NCBI GenBank assembly: GCA_001839685.1 | Contig: MLAK01000780.1 | Coordinates: forward strand, 1 to 40,955 | Source: Tritrichomonas foetus | Lineage: Eukaryota > Parabasalia > Tritrichomonadida > Tritrichomonadidae | Length of the DNA: 40,955 bases | Direction of reading: 5' to 3' | Shown here: positions 8,067 through 18,227 of the stretch, piece after piece | How positions within the stretch are numbered: position 1 is the stretch's first letter | Layout: every line of letters begins with the position of its first letter | Made by a program: the position numbers and the translations under genes | Notes under the pieces: model-generated | Database searches by the model: none | What the model was told of the DNA's origin: nothing | The model's input: the letters and a program-made list of their open reading frames with translations, nothing else

Positions 8067-10157
8067 TTACTTTTTGGTGTTTTTGAGGGCGAAATAATTA
8101 GTTTTATGTGCAAATCCGATTAATGAGCTTGGAAGGATTGAATCATCAAGAATTTTTACTGGCTTTTGTCTTTTTGATGAAGGTAGTCTTCCTTGAATTC
8201 CTGTATAAACTTTGGGACAAATTTCCACAAGGATTTGTGGATCATCAAGAACAGTGATATTTTTCATATAGGGTTTATCTGTGACTTCAATAGAACCAAA
8301 AACAACATAATGAACATGTGTAATCATATCTAAATCTTTCATTACAGAATCAGGATGAACATAAAGCTGTTGATTCGTAATTAAATGCATATAAACTTGT
8401 CTAGAAACGTTAAAAACAGCAGCATTTAAGGAAAACCCAGCGGCTATTGCTTTTGTAAGATTATCAGTTTGCCTGTTATTTGTGATTTTTCCTAGTGCTT
8501 CACATTTCATTCTAAGTTGATTTTTCATTCTTTTTACATAAGCAATTTTTCTTTGATGTTCAGGTTCTGTAAAATGAATAAATCTTTGATAAAAATTTGC
8601 AGCTGAGAATAAATCACCTTGTCGTACTCGCGATTGACCATAACAAAACTTCATATTCAAACTTAATAAAGGAATAATTGAGATAGCTGTTTCAACAACT
8701 CCGTATTCAAACGAAGCTATCAAAAATCGAGCAAAACAAAGTGGAAGACCACAAAAATGTAGAATATGTTCACCAACAGCAGCTGATAAAGTATTAGACG
8801 ACATTGATAAAACATTTAAATGTTGAAGTTGAACCAAATGAGATGCAAGAAGGGGTAAACTTGGTTTTCGATAGAAATTAAAAGTTTTTATATTATTTAT
8901 TCTCATTGCCATAAAAAACAAAGATATTTCATGAAAATTCATTATATTACCTTCTTCATGCTTTGGTGTAAAATAATTAGGTGGATATAAGCGATAAGTT
9001 AGACTTGATGCAACGCCTGCTCTCAGATTTGCTTCATTTTCAGTGATTCGTGAAGAAAGTAAAAATAATTGACCCTTTTTATAATCATATTCTGGCACCA
9101 CTTTATAACCAGAATCAATTACATATTTAATGTTATGATAAGTTCTATCGATTTGATAAACATCAGAAGCAAAGAAAAGATATCGTTTCATATCGCTTGA
9201 TGAAAAAGTAATGTTTTCGCATGCAACAATGACTAAATCAGAGATTCGTTGTTTAGCCATTTCATCAGCAGCTTCTTTACAATGCTTAGCTGAAGGAAGA
9301 AAAATTAAAATATTTCCAGGAGGAAGTGTTTTGTGGAGCTCTTCAGCCAAAATTAAGGAACGATCTACTGAATTATCGGGAGTAACTGGCAAATGTTTTA
9401 TTATTGAGTTTTCTTTATTTAATTTATTCAATGAAATTGCTAAAGCTGTTTTGGAATCAAAAATATTATCTTTGTTGTGACTTTCTCTTTCATTTTTTCC
9501 ACTGATTTGATGATTATAATTTTCTGGAAATGGGCCAATTTCATGAATTTCTTGGATGGTTATGTGATTATCAACATCACTATTAAAAAATGTTAATAAC
9601 TCAGAAACTTGATCATTGAAAATTGTGCCAATAATGAGTCGAAATTCTTTTCTTCTTTTTATGACATTTTGGAGGAGTGAAAGGCAAAGTTCACCTTTCA
9701 AGCCAGAAGCCGGAAAAGAGTCAAAATAAACTGCTGAGTATCCAGTTCCGGGTGAATCTAATGTTTGGCATTTTTTGAATTCCATTAAAAGTGACTCCGG
9801 CGTTAAAATTTGAATATACGATTTGTGCTCTGATGTAGTTTCAAACCAGTCGACATCCAAATTCATTATCGCTCCGGAAAGATCGCGCGCTAAAGTACTG
9901 AATTTTGACGTTGCTGCGTGTCTGCTTGGAAAAACTATTCCGATTCTCCAATTGTTTTCGCTATAGCCACTTGTAAATAAAAGCGATGGAATAAAATACG
10001 TTTTGCTTGATTGATCCGAACTATCTAATATTAAAACTTGATGATTTTTGAGAGCAGTCAAAAGTCTATCGCTGTATGGACGAATGTCACTATAATCGAG
10101 GTGTGTAATTGAGGAATTAGGTGGATACCAGTCATGGACTTCAGAAACAAAATCCAT
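8067..10157 (-). CDS. Degenerate DEAH-box helicase-like protein (probable pseudohelicase)
   Basis: 696 aa. The whole DEAH/RHA layout can be followed: RecA1, RecA2, winged helix/HA2 (about 390-530) and a C-terminal OB-fold part with AIAAGFSLNAAVFN and LYVHPDSV, matching the spliceosomal Prp2/Prp22/DHX8 type. The catalytic motifs are altered. Walker A is SSDQSSKT (46-53; Lys52-Thr53 kept, all glycines lost). Motif II is DSFP (146-149) for DEAH. SAT is GTI (177-179). Motif VI, normally QRxGRxGR, is LRAGVASS (378-385), so both downstream arginines are missing. The fold-defining neighbours (PSRHAATSKF, ILTPESLLMEF, IKYVIDSG) are intact, and the frame is uninterrupted. It therefore looks like a maintained non-catalytic protein, perhaps a scaffold in an RNA-protein complex. 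Confidence 0.75.
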   Translation of the reverse strand: MDFVSEVHDWYPPNSSITHLDYSDIRPYSDRLLTALKNHQVLILDSSDQSSKTYFIPSLLFTSGYSENNWRIGIVFPSRHAATSKFSTLARDLSGAIMNLDVDWFETTSEHKSYIQILTPESLLMEFKKCQTLDSPGTGYSAVYFDSFPASGLKGELCLSLLQNVIKRRKEFRLIIGTIFNDQVSELLTFFNSDVDNHITIQEIHEIGPFPENYNHQISGKNERESHNKDNIFDSKTALAISLNKLNKENSIIKHLPVTPDNSVDRSLILAEELHKTLPPGNILIFLPSAKHCKEAADEMAKQRISDLVIVACENITFSSSDMKRYLFFASDVYQIDRTYHNIKYVIDSGYKVVPEYDYKKGQLFLLSSRITENEANLRAGVASSLTYRLYPPNYFTPKHEEGNIMNFHEISLFFMAMRINNIKTFNFYRKPSLPLLASHLVQLQHLNVLSMSSNTLSAAVGEHILHFCGLPLCFARFLIASFEYGVVETAISIIPLLSLNMKFCYGQSRVRQGDLFSAANFYQRFIHFTEPEHQRKIAYVKRMKNQLRMKCEALGKITNNRQTDNLTKAIAAGFSLNAAVFNVSRQVYMHLITNQQLYVHPDSVMKDLDMITHVHYVVFGSIEVTDKPYMKNITVLDDPQILVEICPKVYTGIQGRLPSSKRQKPVKILDDSILPSSLIGFAHKTNYFALKNTKK

Positions 10158-10238
10158 GAGACTCGAATTTGACCTTGAGTATCAATAATTTGGCCTTTTT
10201 TTGACATCAAATGTTATTAGTTCAATAAATCTATAATT

Positions 10239-10262
10239 AACTTTTTGAATAGCTATGTGGTC
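10239..10262 (-). promoter_or_regulatory. Composite promoter element upstream of the DEAH-like gene
   Basis: Read on the minus strand: GACC, ACATAGCTATTC, AAAAAGTT. It is one of the perfect-spacing copies and ends 81 nt before the ATG at 10157. Confidence 0.55.
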
Positions 10263-10408
10263 ATGTGTATTGAATAATTCAATATATATGTTCTGAAATA
10301 GTAAATTGATTTGTCTGATTCACCATACAAGGAAAAATTAATAAAAAATTAAAATAAAAAAGCGAACTAGCAATATGAATTTTTTACAATGAAAGAATGT
10401 ACTTTAAT

Positions 10409-13372
10409 TTATTGAGACAATTTAGAAATATTAGATTGAATTTGCATAATATAATGTTGATTCCATTTAACAAACATCTGTAATTGATCTTCAGGGATAG
10501 CAGTAATGACAGCCTTTAAAGCAACCATCACTTCGTTTGGCACAATTTTTAAACACCATTCACCTGATGCAAAAATACTCACGGCAATTCTATTGATATG
10601 TTGGCTAACCAAATTAGGCCACTTTTGTGCAGCCACACAAATAAATTGTGCTGCAAATGGAATATCATCATCATCTACCACTGGTGGTAAAAGTGATAAT
10701 ACTACATTCAAATCATTCTCTGTAACAGTGAGTTCATAAGCAATGCAAAGACTGCACCATAAAGTAATTGCAGTTCCAACAATGACTGAATCCATTTGAT
10801 CACGTTTAGAAATGATTAAATCAGTTTGCTGCTTTAATGTCATAACATGACGTTTAGTTAAAACAGATTTATCAGCATGAATTATATAATTTAAAGTAGA
10901 CATTAAAATATTATTAACAACATCATTTTTTCTTGTCATTGTCTTAAAACAGACTTCGCATGCTTGTGTACCGATTTCTTTTAATGCTGGACAAGCCAAA
11001 AACATGATTCCATATGTAGATGCTATATAAGCTTTAATCATTAGTTTTTTAACATTCATATGAGGTCTTAAAATGGCCATAAATTGTGATGCAATCACTT
11101 GAACATTTTGTCCAAGTGTTAAAATGAACATTCTTAAACTAAAGAATAAGGAATTTAATATAATTGTATTTAAAACATTTGGCTTGCTGTAAATTGTATC
11201 AAGTTTTCCTTCGAATGTATAACTAAACAAAGCAAAAACTTCATGAATTTGTTGATCATTTAAAACAGAGCTACTCAAAAGGGAACCAAGAGAAATGAAC
11301 AGCTCAGAAATCACATCAATGTTTGGTGATTTATAAATTTTATCAATAACAACAGAAATTAATTGAGAAGTATCAAAAGATACAGCACGAAGTCCATCAT
11401 TCATTAATAAAATGGATTTAGCTGCAGCTGTCTGAATTTTTTCATCGTCATGTTCCAAAAATTGGCAGACTGCTTGAACGACACCTGGAATTGAATCTTT
11501 CATGTCATTTGGCAAATCAGATACAAGTTCAGTAATTGCATTAAGAACTGAGCACTGCATTTGAATCGTAGATAAAGTGAAACCAACATCTTCTTCTTCA
11601 TTTCCAAAGTCATCATGATTAACAGCAATTTCCTTTGAAAGTAAAGCTAGAAATGCTGGAACAATGTGACCAAGGAATGGATGAATGGTCATTGGAATGA
11701 CTTTCACTAAATTCTGAACACAATTTGCAATACTTTCATTCAAAAAATCATCGGTGGTGTTCAATGAGCCCATTAAAACGTTCATAAGTTGAGGAGTATC
11801 TTCTTGAACTCCAAGTGGTGCTACTTTTGCTAATTGACCAAAGCATTCAAAAACTTTGGCTTTTGTTTGACTATCAGAATTTAATAATTGAACTAAAATG
11901 TTTCTCATGTTTTGATAAACTTCAGTTTTGACATCATCAATATGAGAAATCACAGAAGTCATGCAGGAAATTATCGACTCAACTTTTTCAGGTTGACAAT
12001 TATTTAATAAGTTGGCAAGTGCAGATAAAAGTGATAAATAGTCATCTGGTGTTTGTTCAGAATTATAAATGACTGAGTCTAATGTTTGTAAAGAACGTGA
12101 TTCAGTAATTCGACCAAATAATAACTTAATAATGTCATTATAGCAAGCCTGATATAATTCAGTGGCAAGCGAAGCAGCATTTAAGAGAAAACCGCAAGCT
12201 GCATCAAAAACAAATGGGTCTGGCTGTGATAATGAAAATATAATTATTTCTTCAATTGAGCTTTCAGCTTCGAAAAAGTCTTCAGCTGCTTGTTCAATTG
12301 CTGCTGAAAGACCAATTAAAGCAACTTGAAGAGATACTGGATCAGAATTTGTTCTTGAATTGTTAGCTGTTGTTAAAAGGCTTTGTACAACATCAATTGA
12401 ACATTCGGTATTAATAATGACTGAGTAAATAAAATCACCTAACATTTCAATATCGGGTGATTCTCGGTCAACCGAACAAAGTTGAACAGAAAGAGCAATA
12501 ACAGCTTGAAGGAAAATAGGAAGTTGGTCTGTAACATTATCAGGGAAAATAGCAGGTGCTACAGTCATAATTGGCTGGCATGATAATTTAATTAAAGGAT
12601 CAGAATCACTTATTGTAAGTTGAAGTGCAAAATCCACAAAAGGCTGGGCATTTGTAGTGAAAAGTGGATTTTCTTTTCTTATTTGGTTGCTTATAAATTC
12701 AAATAAAATGTTGGCTTCATTTAAATTATTAATATTTGTGACAATTGAATTTGCCTGCGCAAGAAATATCTGTGGTACTGTATTATATATTGAAAAAAGC
12801 TCGATGTTGATTTTATTTGTGAGCGCTGAAAACAAATGTATTGCATTGATTCGAATATCCGGAGATGGTGCAGTTAAACAGCCAACGACGCATTGCATAA
12901 GTTTCTCGAAATAATTAAGTAAAACTATTTCTGGTGTCACTTCCGTAATCGATGTCCAGAGGCTCAATCCAAAAATAATTGAATCCGGCGATAGTAAATA
13001 GGCGAGACCGGCATTATACAATTCCTCCCATGGATTGACTAATTTGGATTGAAGAAGGACTGCGGCTTCACCATATGCTTTTTTGTTTTCGATGTCTGGA
13101 TCGTTCTGAATATTCAATAAAAGATTCGTTTTCAAAAATTCGCTTAGTTCGTTATCGAAATCGTGCATGGCAATCATTTGTCGTAAAATGATGGTGGAAT
13201 ATCGTCGAATTATTGGAATTTCGCAGTTTTGTGTGATGATTATTAAGTCATTTATGGTTTCGAGTTGGTTTTTCGCTTCTTGAATTGCATTGGTTGCAAA
13301 ATTAATCTTTTCTTGGTCGCCTGTAAGAGCTGATTTGAAAAGTTCGATCAGTTGGTGTGCTCTCTCGGCCAT
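10409..13372 (-). CDS. Importin-beta family karyopherin (Kap123/importin-4 like)
   Basis: 987 aa of continuous helical repeats without membrane segments. The N-terminus (HQLIELFKSALTGDQEKINF, then RRYSTIILRQMI) has the form of the importin-beta N-terminal domain that binds Ran-GTP. HEAT-repeat helix pairs follow throughout. An acidic stretch (NHDDFGNEEEDVGF, about 580-595) interrupts the repeats where Kap123/importin-4/5 proteins have an acidic loop. Such karyopherins carry ribosomal proteins and histones into the nucleus. Length is slightly below the usual 1,050-1,110. Exportin or transportin relatives are less likely given the N-terminus and loop. Its upstream spacer also shares CTCAAGG(G)TCAAAT with the DEAH-like gene. 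Confidence 0.8.
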   Translation of the reverse strand: MAERAHQLIELFKSALTGDQEKINFATNAIQEAKNQLETINDLIIITQNCEIPIIRRYSTIILRQMIAMHDFDNELSEFLKTNLLLNIQNDPDIENKKAYGEAAVLLQSKLVNPWEELYNAGLAYLLSPDSIIFGLSLWTSITEVTPEIVLLNYFEKLMQCVVGCLTAPSPDIRINAIHLFSALTNKINIELFSIYNTVPQIFLAQANSIVTNINNLNEANILFEFISNQIRKENPLFTTNAQPFVDFALQLTISDSDPLIKLSCQPIMTVAPAIFPDNVTDQLPIFLQAVIALSVQLCSVDRESPDIEMLGDFIYSVIINTECSIDVVQSLLTTANNSRTNSDPVSLQVALIGLSAAIEQAAEDFFEAESSIEEIIIFSLSQPDPFVFDAACGFLLNAASLATELYQACYNDIIKLLFGRITESRSLQTLDSVIYNSEQTPDDYLSLLSALANLLNNCQPEKVESIISCMTSVISHIDDVKTEVYQNMRNILVQLLNSDSQTKAKVFECFGQLAKVAPLGVQEDTPQLMNVLMGSLNTTDDFLNESIANCVQNLVKVIPMTIHPFLGHIVPAFLALLSKEIAVNHDDFGNEEEDVGFTLSTIQMQCSVLNAITELVSDLPNDMKDSIPGVVQAVCQFLEHDDEKIQTAAAKSILLMNDGLRAVSFDTSQLISVVIDKIYKSPNIDVISELFISLGSLLSSSVLNDQQIHEVFALFSYTFEGKLDTIYSKPNVLNTIILNSLFFSLRMFILTLGQNVQVIASQFMAILRPHMNVKKLMIKAYIASTYGIMFLACPALKEIGTQACEVCFKTMTRKNDVVNNILMSTLNYIIHADKSVLTKRHVMTLKQQTDLIISKRDQMDSVIVGTAITLWCSLCIAYELTVTENDLNVVLSLLPPVVDDDDIPFAAQFICVAAQKWPNLVSQHINRIAVSIFASGEWCLKIVPNEVMVALKAVITAIPEDQLQMFVKWNQHYIMQIQSNISKLSQ

Positions 13373-13827
13373 TTGTGTTTTCAGAGTCGAGAATCAAGGT
13401 CACTCTACAAATTCTCAAAATATCGTGACTTTTTGAATTGAAATATGATTTCCAAAATTTTGTCAAAATCTGGATTTTCAGAGATTTGACCCTTGAGGTG
13501 AAAATCTTAGATTTTTCATATCATTTAATATCAATAGACATGTGATCCAGATGATATAATTTTCACCAAAATTTGGAAATCTTTCATCATTAATCAATGA
13601 TTTACATTATATTTCCTGATATAAATATTTACTTGTCGCTTAAATATGACTATCGCCAATCACATTAAATAATCTATTTAAGCTGTTTCTCGGTTTGAGT
13701 TCGCGAATTAATATCATTAATTAGGCATTATTGAATTGCATTTATTCATTAATAGTTAACTGTGATAACATGAGTTTTTCTTTAACCAGATTCAGTAAAT
13801 GATTTCATTCATTAACATATGCTTGAA
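13373..13827. other. Upstream spacer with nested inverted repeats
   Basis: On the minus strand it contains a TTCAAAAAGTC box about 55 nt before the importin ATG. Two nested imperfect inverted repeats lie at 13447-13581 (see findings). No gene is visible. Confidence 0.45.
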
Positions 13828-14202
13828 TTAATGCGATAAAAGAAATTCCGAGAAATGGAGCATATATAGTTCATCTGGTTTGTCACTTTCATATCCTTCA
13901 ATATCGAAAAAGTAAAAATCGGGAGACAAATTCTTTACAACAATCGGAAAATAAACATTAAATCTTTCAGCTAAATAATATATAAAATAAGATCCATCTA
14001 ATAACACTCCATTTTTTGTGGAGTGAAAACCATATCCAAATTGATATTTCTGATTTCGTATGAGAAATTTTAATGTTGGTGATTTCGCCTGATGATTTCT
14101 CCCAACAATGACCACGAAGATCACTGGTTTTTTACATCGTATAAAGATATTTTGAATCAACTTTTTCTTCAGACAGGATAAGTTTCTCGAAAAAAGAAAA
14201 AC
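13828..14202 (-). pseudogene. Unidentified coding fragment without a start codon
   Basis: An open minus-strand frame of about 125 codons runs from an ambiguous base at 14204 to a stop at 13828, with no usable ATG in its first two thirds. Its composition looks protein-like (FGYGFHSTKNGVLLDGSYF, then PDFYFFDIEGYESDKPDELY) rather than random AT-rich sequence. The segment IFIRC near its beginning recurs at 15004 and 15922 in neighbouring debris. I do not recognise the family. The most economical reading is a 5'-truncated gene copy in a decaying region. An incompletely assembled gene is possible, given the N at 14204. Confidence 0.35.
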
Positions 14203-14850
14203 ANTGCATCATTACATACTAGATAAACTATCGATATATTATTATTAAACTGTTCAGCAGCATGGTCACTTGGCAATTTCGAAAAATGATATTTTATTTT
14301 TTGTCAGTAAAAAATTATTAATTTGATTTAAATTTCATAGTATAATCTTAATTATATTTAAATATCATGAATATATAATTAATTTGAAGTTTAAATGATT
14401 TTAAAGGGTTGAAAAAATAATAATTTCTAAAACCGTGGTTTTTCAATTTTTCAGGATCTATAACCCCAAATCCTAATTATTTTTGATACAATTCACTTTT
14501 ATCTAGTAAAATTAAGAAAAAAATGAATAGGCCGTTCTGCACACCAAAGAGTTTTTGTAATTTTTTGCATTTAAACAAAATCTAATAGATATTTTTTATT
14601 AATTTTTTATGTGGATGTAACTATATATAATTTAAAATATATCAATGACATTTTTTTGATGCTAATACTTTTTTATAAATATTCCTAAAAAAAATTGTAA
14701 TTCTTGATTGACACATATTTATTAAAGAAAAATATTGTAACATATATGTGTATTTATTTTCAAATGGAAATTCTTCATTAATATGACATTTTAGCCTTTT
14801 AAAGAATATAAAAATTTTCATGAAAATAAGTTTTTTTTCATTGAAATATC
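14203..14850. other. Very AT-rich spacer, nothing recognised
   Basis: Homopolymer-rich, very AT-biased sequence with one ambiguous base at 14204. I see no frame, hairpin or repeat worth naming. Confidence 0.5.
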
Positions 14851-14874
14851 GACTGAATATGTATTGAAAAAGTT
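14851..14874 (+). promoter_or_regulatory. Composite promoter element in front of the broken ubiquitin protease
   Basis: GACT, GAATATGTATTG, AAAAAGTT with the standard 12-nt spacing. The linker differs from the copy at 21181 at only two positions. It lies about 150 nt before the first recognisable protease sequence. Confidence 0.5.
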
Positions 14875-14997
14875 GCGTTTTATAAAATTAATCATCAAAA
14901 AAAATGATAGAATTTCTTGCTCTCAGTGGCATTTTTTTTATATTTACCTCTTATATTCTATTCTACAAAAATTATTACATTTTCTATCGGCTCGAAT

Positions 14998-15555
14998 TCA
15001 AAAGGCGATCTTTATACGTTGTGATTTTATGATAAGAAGACTAACAAAAACTCTTGTTAATTATGATAATTTAAATTTTGATTTATTGTTTTTTGGAAAA
15101 AGTGAAAATGTAAAAACATGCCAATGCGGCTTTATTCAAACTACGAACAATGATTTCACCTCATTGACGATATCAGTCGATTCAAGTGAAACTATTGAAG
15201 AAGCATTGAAAGATTACTTTCAACCTGATATTCTTTTGAATTATTCCTGTGAACATTGCCTACAGCAGACATCAGTTCGAACAATCGATATGATTGCTCG
15301 AATGCCTTATTTTTTAGTTCTTCGTGAAGAGTTGGATCTGGAATTCCAAAGATAAAACCCTACAATATTTTGAGATGGAATTTGAATAAATATCATTTAT
15401 TTGGTATATTACTCTATTCAAATTTCCATTACAAAGTGATTTTAAGAGAAAAAATGTGGATGGAATATAATGATTCTGGAATGCAATCGATTGTAAACCT
15501 CCAGAAATACCTAAAATCGGAAGCTATTGATGCTCTAATATATCTTCTTGAATGA
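14998..15555 (+). pseudogene. Broken ubiquitin-specific protease (USP, C19) remnant
   Basis: Two frames carry consecutive pieces of a USP catalytic domain. The first (to 15355) has the finger region: LLFFGKSENVKTCQCGF, a strand-rich SLTISVDSSETIEEALKDYF, then YSCEHC as the second Cys pair, and IARMPYFLVLREEL, the usual 'lP..L.l.L.RF' strand. The second frame (15373 on) has YHLFGILLYSNFHYKV and WMEYNDSGM, the end of a USP. The Cys-box half is absent. About 40 residues between the pieces are missing with a frame change, and the catalytic GHY is replaced by FHYKV without the glycine. It cannot encode an active protease. A promoter-like element upstream is intact, so it may still be transcribed. 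Confidence 0.65.
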
Positions 15556-16522
15556 TACTTTTAATTATCACAAACAATACTGAATAATGGAATAAGTAAA
15601 ATTCAATATTAGAATTCTAACTTTTTGAATACGTATTCAATTCTTCTAAAAAAACAACATCATTTTTGAAAATTCGCTTTATTGTTAAAATAATATTACT
15701 ATGTTATTAGCTTTATAATATGAATATAAAAAATAAATTAATTTTTTAAAAAACTCTAGTGGAGCTTTCTGAAAAACACTTTTTACAATTTCAATTTTTC
15801 GAATAAAAAAGGGCTTTTTTCGAAAATGCTTGGTAGAAATTCCTTAAAAATAGCATATTTATTCTAGTGAAAGTTACCTGCACATCATATAAAAAAATGA
15901 GATCAATCTTGGGTCAAAAGGCGATCTTTATACGATGTGGTTTTTTGATGATAGAATCTGTGAAAATGCATCACCGAAGATTGTCGGCTTATTCTTCATC
16001 ACAACAGCTATTGTGATGCATTCTCTCTAGATTCAACTTTTTAAAGTAAACATGAATTCATCATATCAGCAAATTATCATTTCATGAAAATGATATGATC
16101 ATCAGTGATATCACATTTGAATTGTCATTGAATTTTTGAGAACATGGCAATTTTTTTCTGAGAGTGAAGTTACAAAATCACATGAATTAGATTTCAGGAC
16201 GAGAGTGCTAAATTTTCTAGGTCGAAATAAGTGAACAAGTATCAAAAATTAGATTTCCAATGAATGACATTTGCATTTAACCTTAAGGCCCAAAAAGAGA
16301 ATCCTGACTAATCAGAACTTACAACAATAAATGAAAAAATTATCAATCAGTGATTTACAATCACTAATGTTTTTCAATGAATGATTGTGTTATTGATCTG
16401 AGGAAAAGTGATTCATTGAATGTCTTACATCTATTTAGGCCAAATATAGTCAGAATATATTTTCAATTAAAAAACCAAATATAAATACAAAAAAATTTCT
16501 ATGTTCAACAATCGAAATCCAA
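15556..16522. other. Decayed spacer with a duplicated gene scrap and hairpins
   Basis: At 15914-15934 a 21-nt stretch is identical to 14998-15018, and the similarity continues downstream as a short frame (KAIFIRCGFLMIES...) that ends in a stop at about 16016. Hairpins include TATCATTT/AAATGATA near 16075-16096 and AGTGATT-TAC-AATCACT at 16349-16365. The last 80 nt carry GGCCAAATATAGTC, a half copy of the promoter element, before the TTLL gene. Confidence 0.45.
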
Positions 16523-18227
16523 ATGTATAAGCTTGAAGAGTTTGTTTCCCTTTTCAATTCAATCCCTCTTCCATACAAAGTTATACAAATTCCAAAATAC
16601 GGCTTGCCGCCAGCCCAACTCGATTTTTCGCCTGGAGTATTCAAACATTTGATGAAAACTGATGATCTCTCGATTGACTGTTTAACGAATAGCGGATTTC
16701 ACGTAGAATCAAACGCAATGATTAGCCACATTTTAATCGGCCGTCGCTTTACTCAAGAGAAAATCAATACGCTGAATGACTTCCAAAAGTGCTCGCATTT
16801 TTACGGAACTCACTTAATTGGCGCCAAAGATGGATTCAATTACAGAATGAAAGAATTACAGCAGAGATTAGGATATCCAGCTCCGTTTTATCCACTCTGT
16901 TTATTTCCGCCGGACGACTATGAAGAGTTATTGAAAATTTGGCCAACTAAGCCATACTGGATAATAAAAGCTCCTGCGCTTTCTCGAGCCAGAGAAATAA
17001 GATTGGCTTCATCAAAAGATGAAGAGGCACCCAAATTGCCGTTTATTATTGAGGAATACATTTCACCTCCCTATTTAATAACTGGCAGAAAATTTGATGT
17101 TCGATTTTATGCTTTGGTTACATCAATTAATCCTTTAATTATATATTATCATCATCATGGTCTTGTCTTATTTGCTACACATCAATATAACGATAAGATA
17201 GAAAACATTAAAGATTTGAAAATTCATTTGACCAATTATGAAGTCAATAAAGATTCTGAAACATACATAAAAAGTGATGATCTCACAGAAAAAGTGGAGA
17301 ATTCAAAATGGTCACTTCCTTTCCTTTGGAATTATTTTGAAAGTATTGGAATTGATTCCAAAAAACTCAAAAAGGAAATGGAAGATGCTTCAACAGCTGC
17401 AATTATTGCTGGAATGTGTTCATTAAGAAATTTGCATAATTCGAATATTAAATTCCATCGAAAGTCTTCATTTGAACTCCTAGGAATTGATATTTTGCTT
17501 GATCAGAATTTAAAGCCATATATTTTAGAAATTAACATTTCCCCCTCAATGCAGGCAAGTTCAGAATTGGATCGGATGATGAAAGGTGAATTGCTGCATG
17601 ATACATTACAATATAGTGCGAATGCTTCAAGTCTGCTCACTGAATCGAAATGAATACTCTGGATATTATGGACATGAGAATTGTTATTTTAATGCGAAAA
17701 AAACTGTAGAGCCGGCAGTTTTGGATGGAACAATAAATCCTTGGGAATCTCCAACTTTTTCTGAATACACAATTATTCGTGAGTTTATTGAAGAGCAAGA
17801 CAGAAGACGTGGTTTCTATCGTGCTTATCCAAGAAGGAAAAATATTGAAACTTTCTCAAAGTGTTTTGACCACTACGTCTATGAAGATATCGTTTTAAAT
17901 AAATGGCTTCAAATGGATAAACAACAAAGATTTGAAGTTTTATTGACGAATTTCGATCTTTACTACAATCAAATGCAGCAATGCTACAAGATGAGAGATA
18001 ACCCACCTCCACTCCCACAAGATCAACAACAGCAAAACAGCCAAAAGAGAATACCAGAAAAAAATCCAACTGAAGGTGAAACGAAAAATGAAAATCATAA
18101 TCAATCCACTAAGAAAATTAAAAGAGATAGAACATTTTCGCTTGCAGGAAATAATGATAATGATGAATATGAATATGAAGAAGAAGATAATTTCGACCAA
18201 GAAGGCCTTGAATGCAAAATTGCATGA
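16523..18227 (+). CDS. Tubulin tyrosine ligase-like (TTLL) protein with a one-base frameshift
   Basis: The first frame (16523-17653, 376 aa) holds a TTL ATP-grasp domain: YWIIKAPALSRAREIRL (nucleotide-binding K and R), FIIEEYISPPYLITGRKFDV, DVRFYALVTSINPLIIYYHH, HLTNYEVNK and, near the end, LLGIDILLDQ and YILEINISPSMQAS. It stops at a TGA at 17651. The +1 frame continues without a gap to 18227 with more TTLL sequence: FIEEQDRRRGFYRAYPRRKN matches the conserved (E..RRGGF.R.FP) segment after the TTL core. An acidic, Gln/Glu-rich tail follows. One skipped base near 17640-17653 restores a single protein of about 567 aa. TTLLs add glutamate, glycine or tyrosine to tubulin tails. RG..GI of the core is RA..EI here, so substrate or activity may differ. 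Confidence 0.75.
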
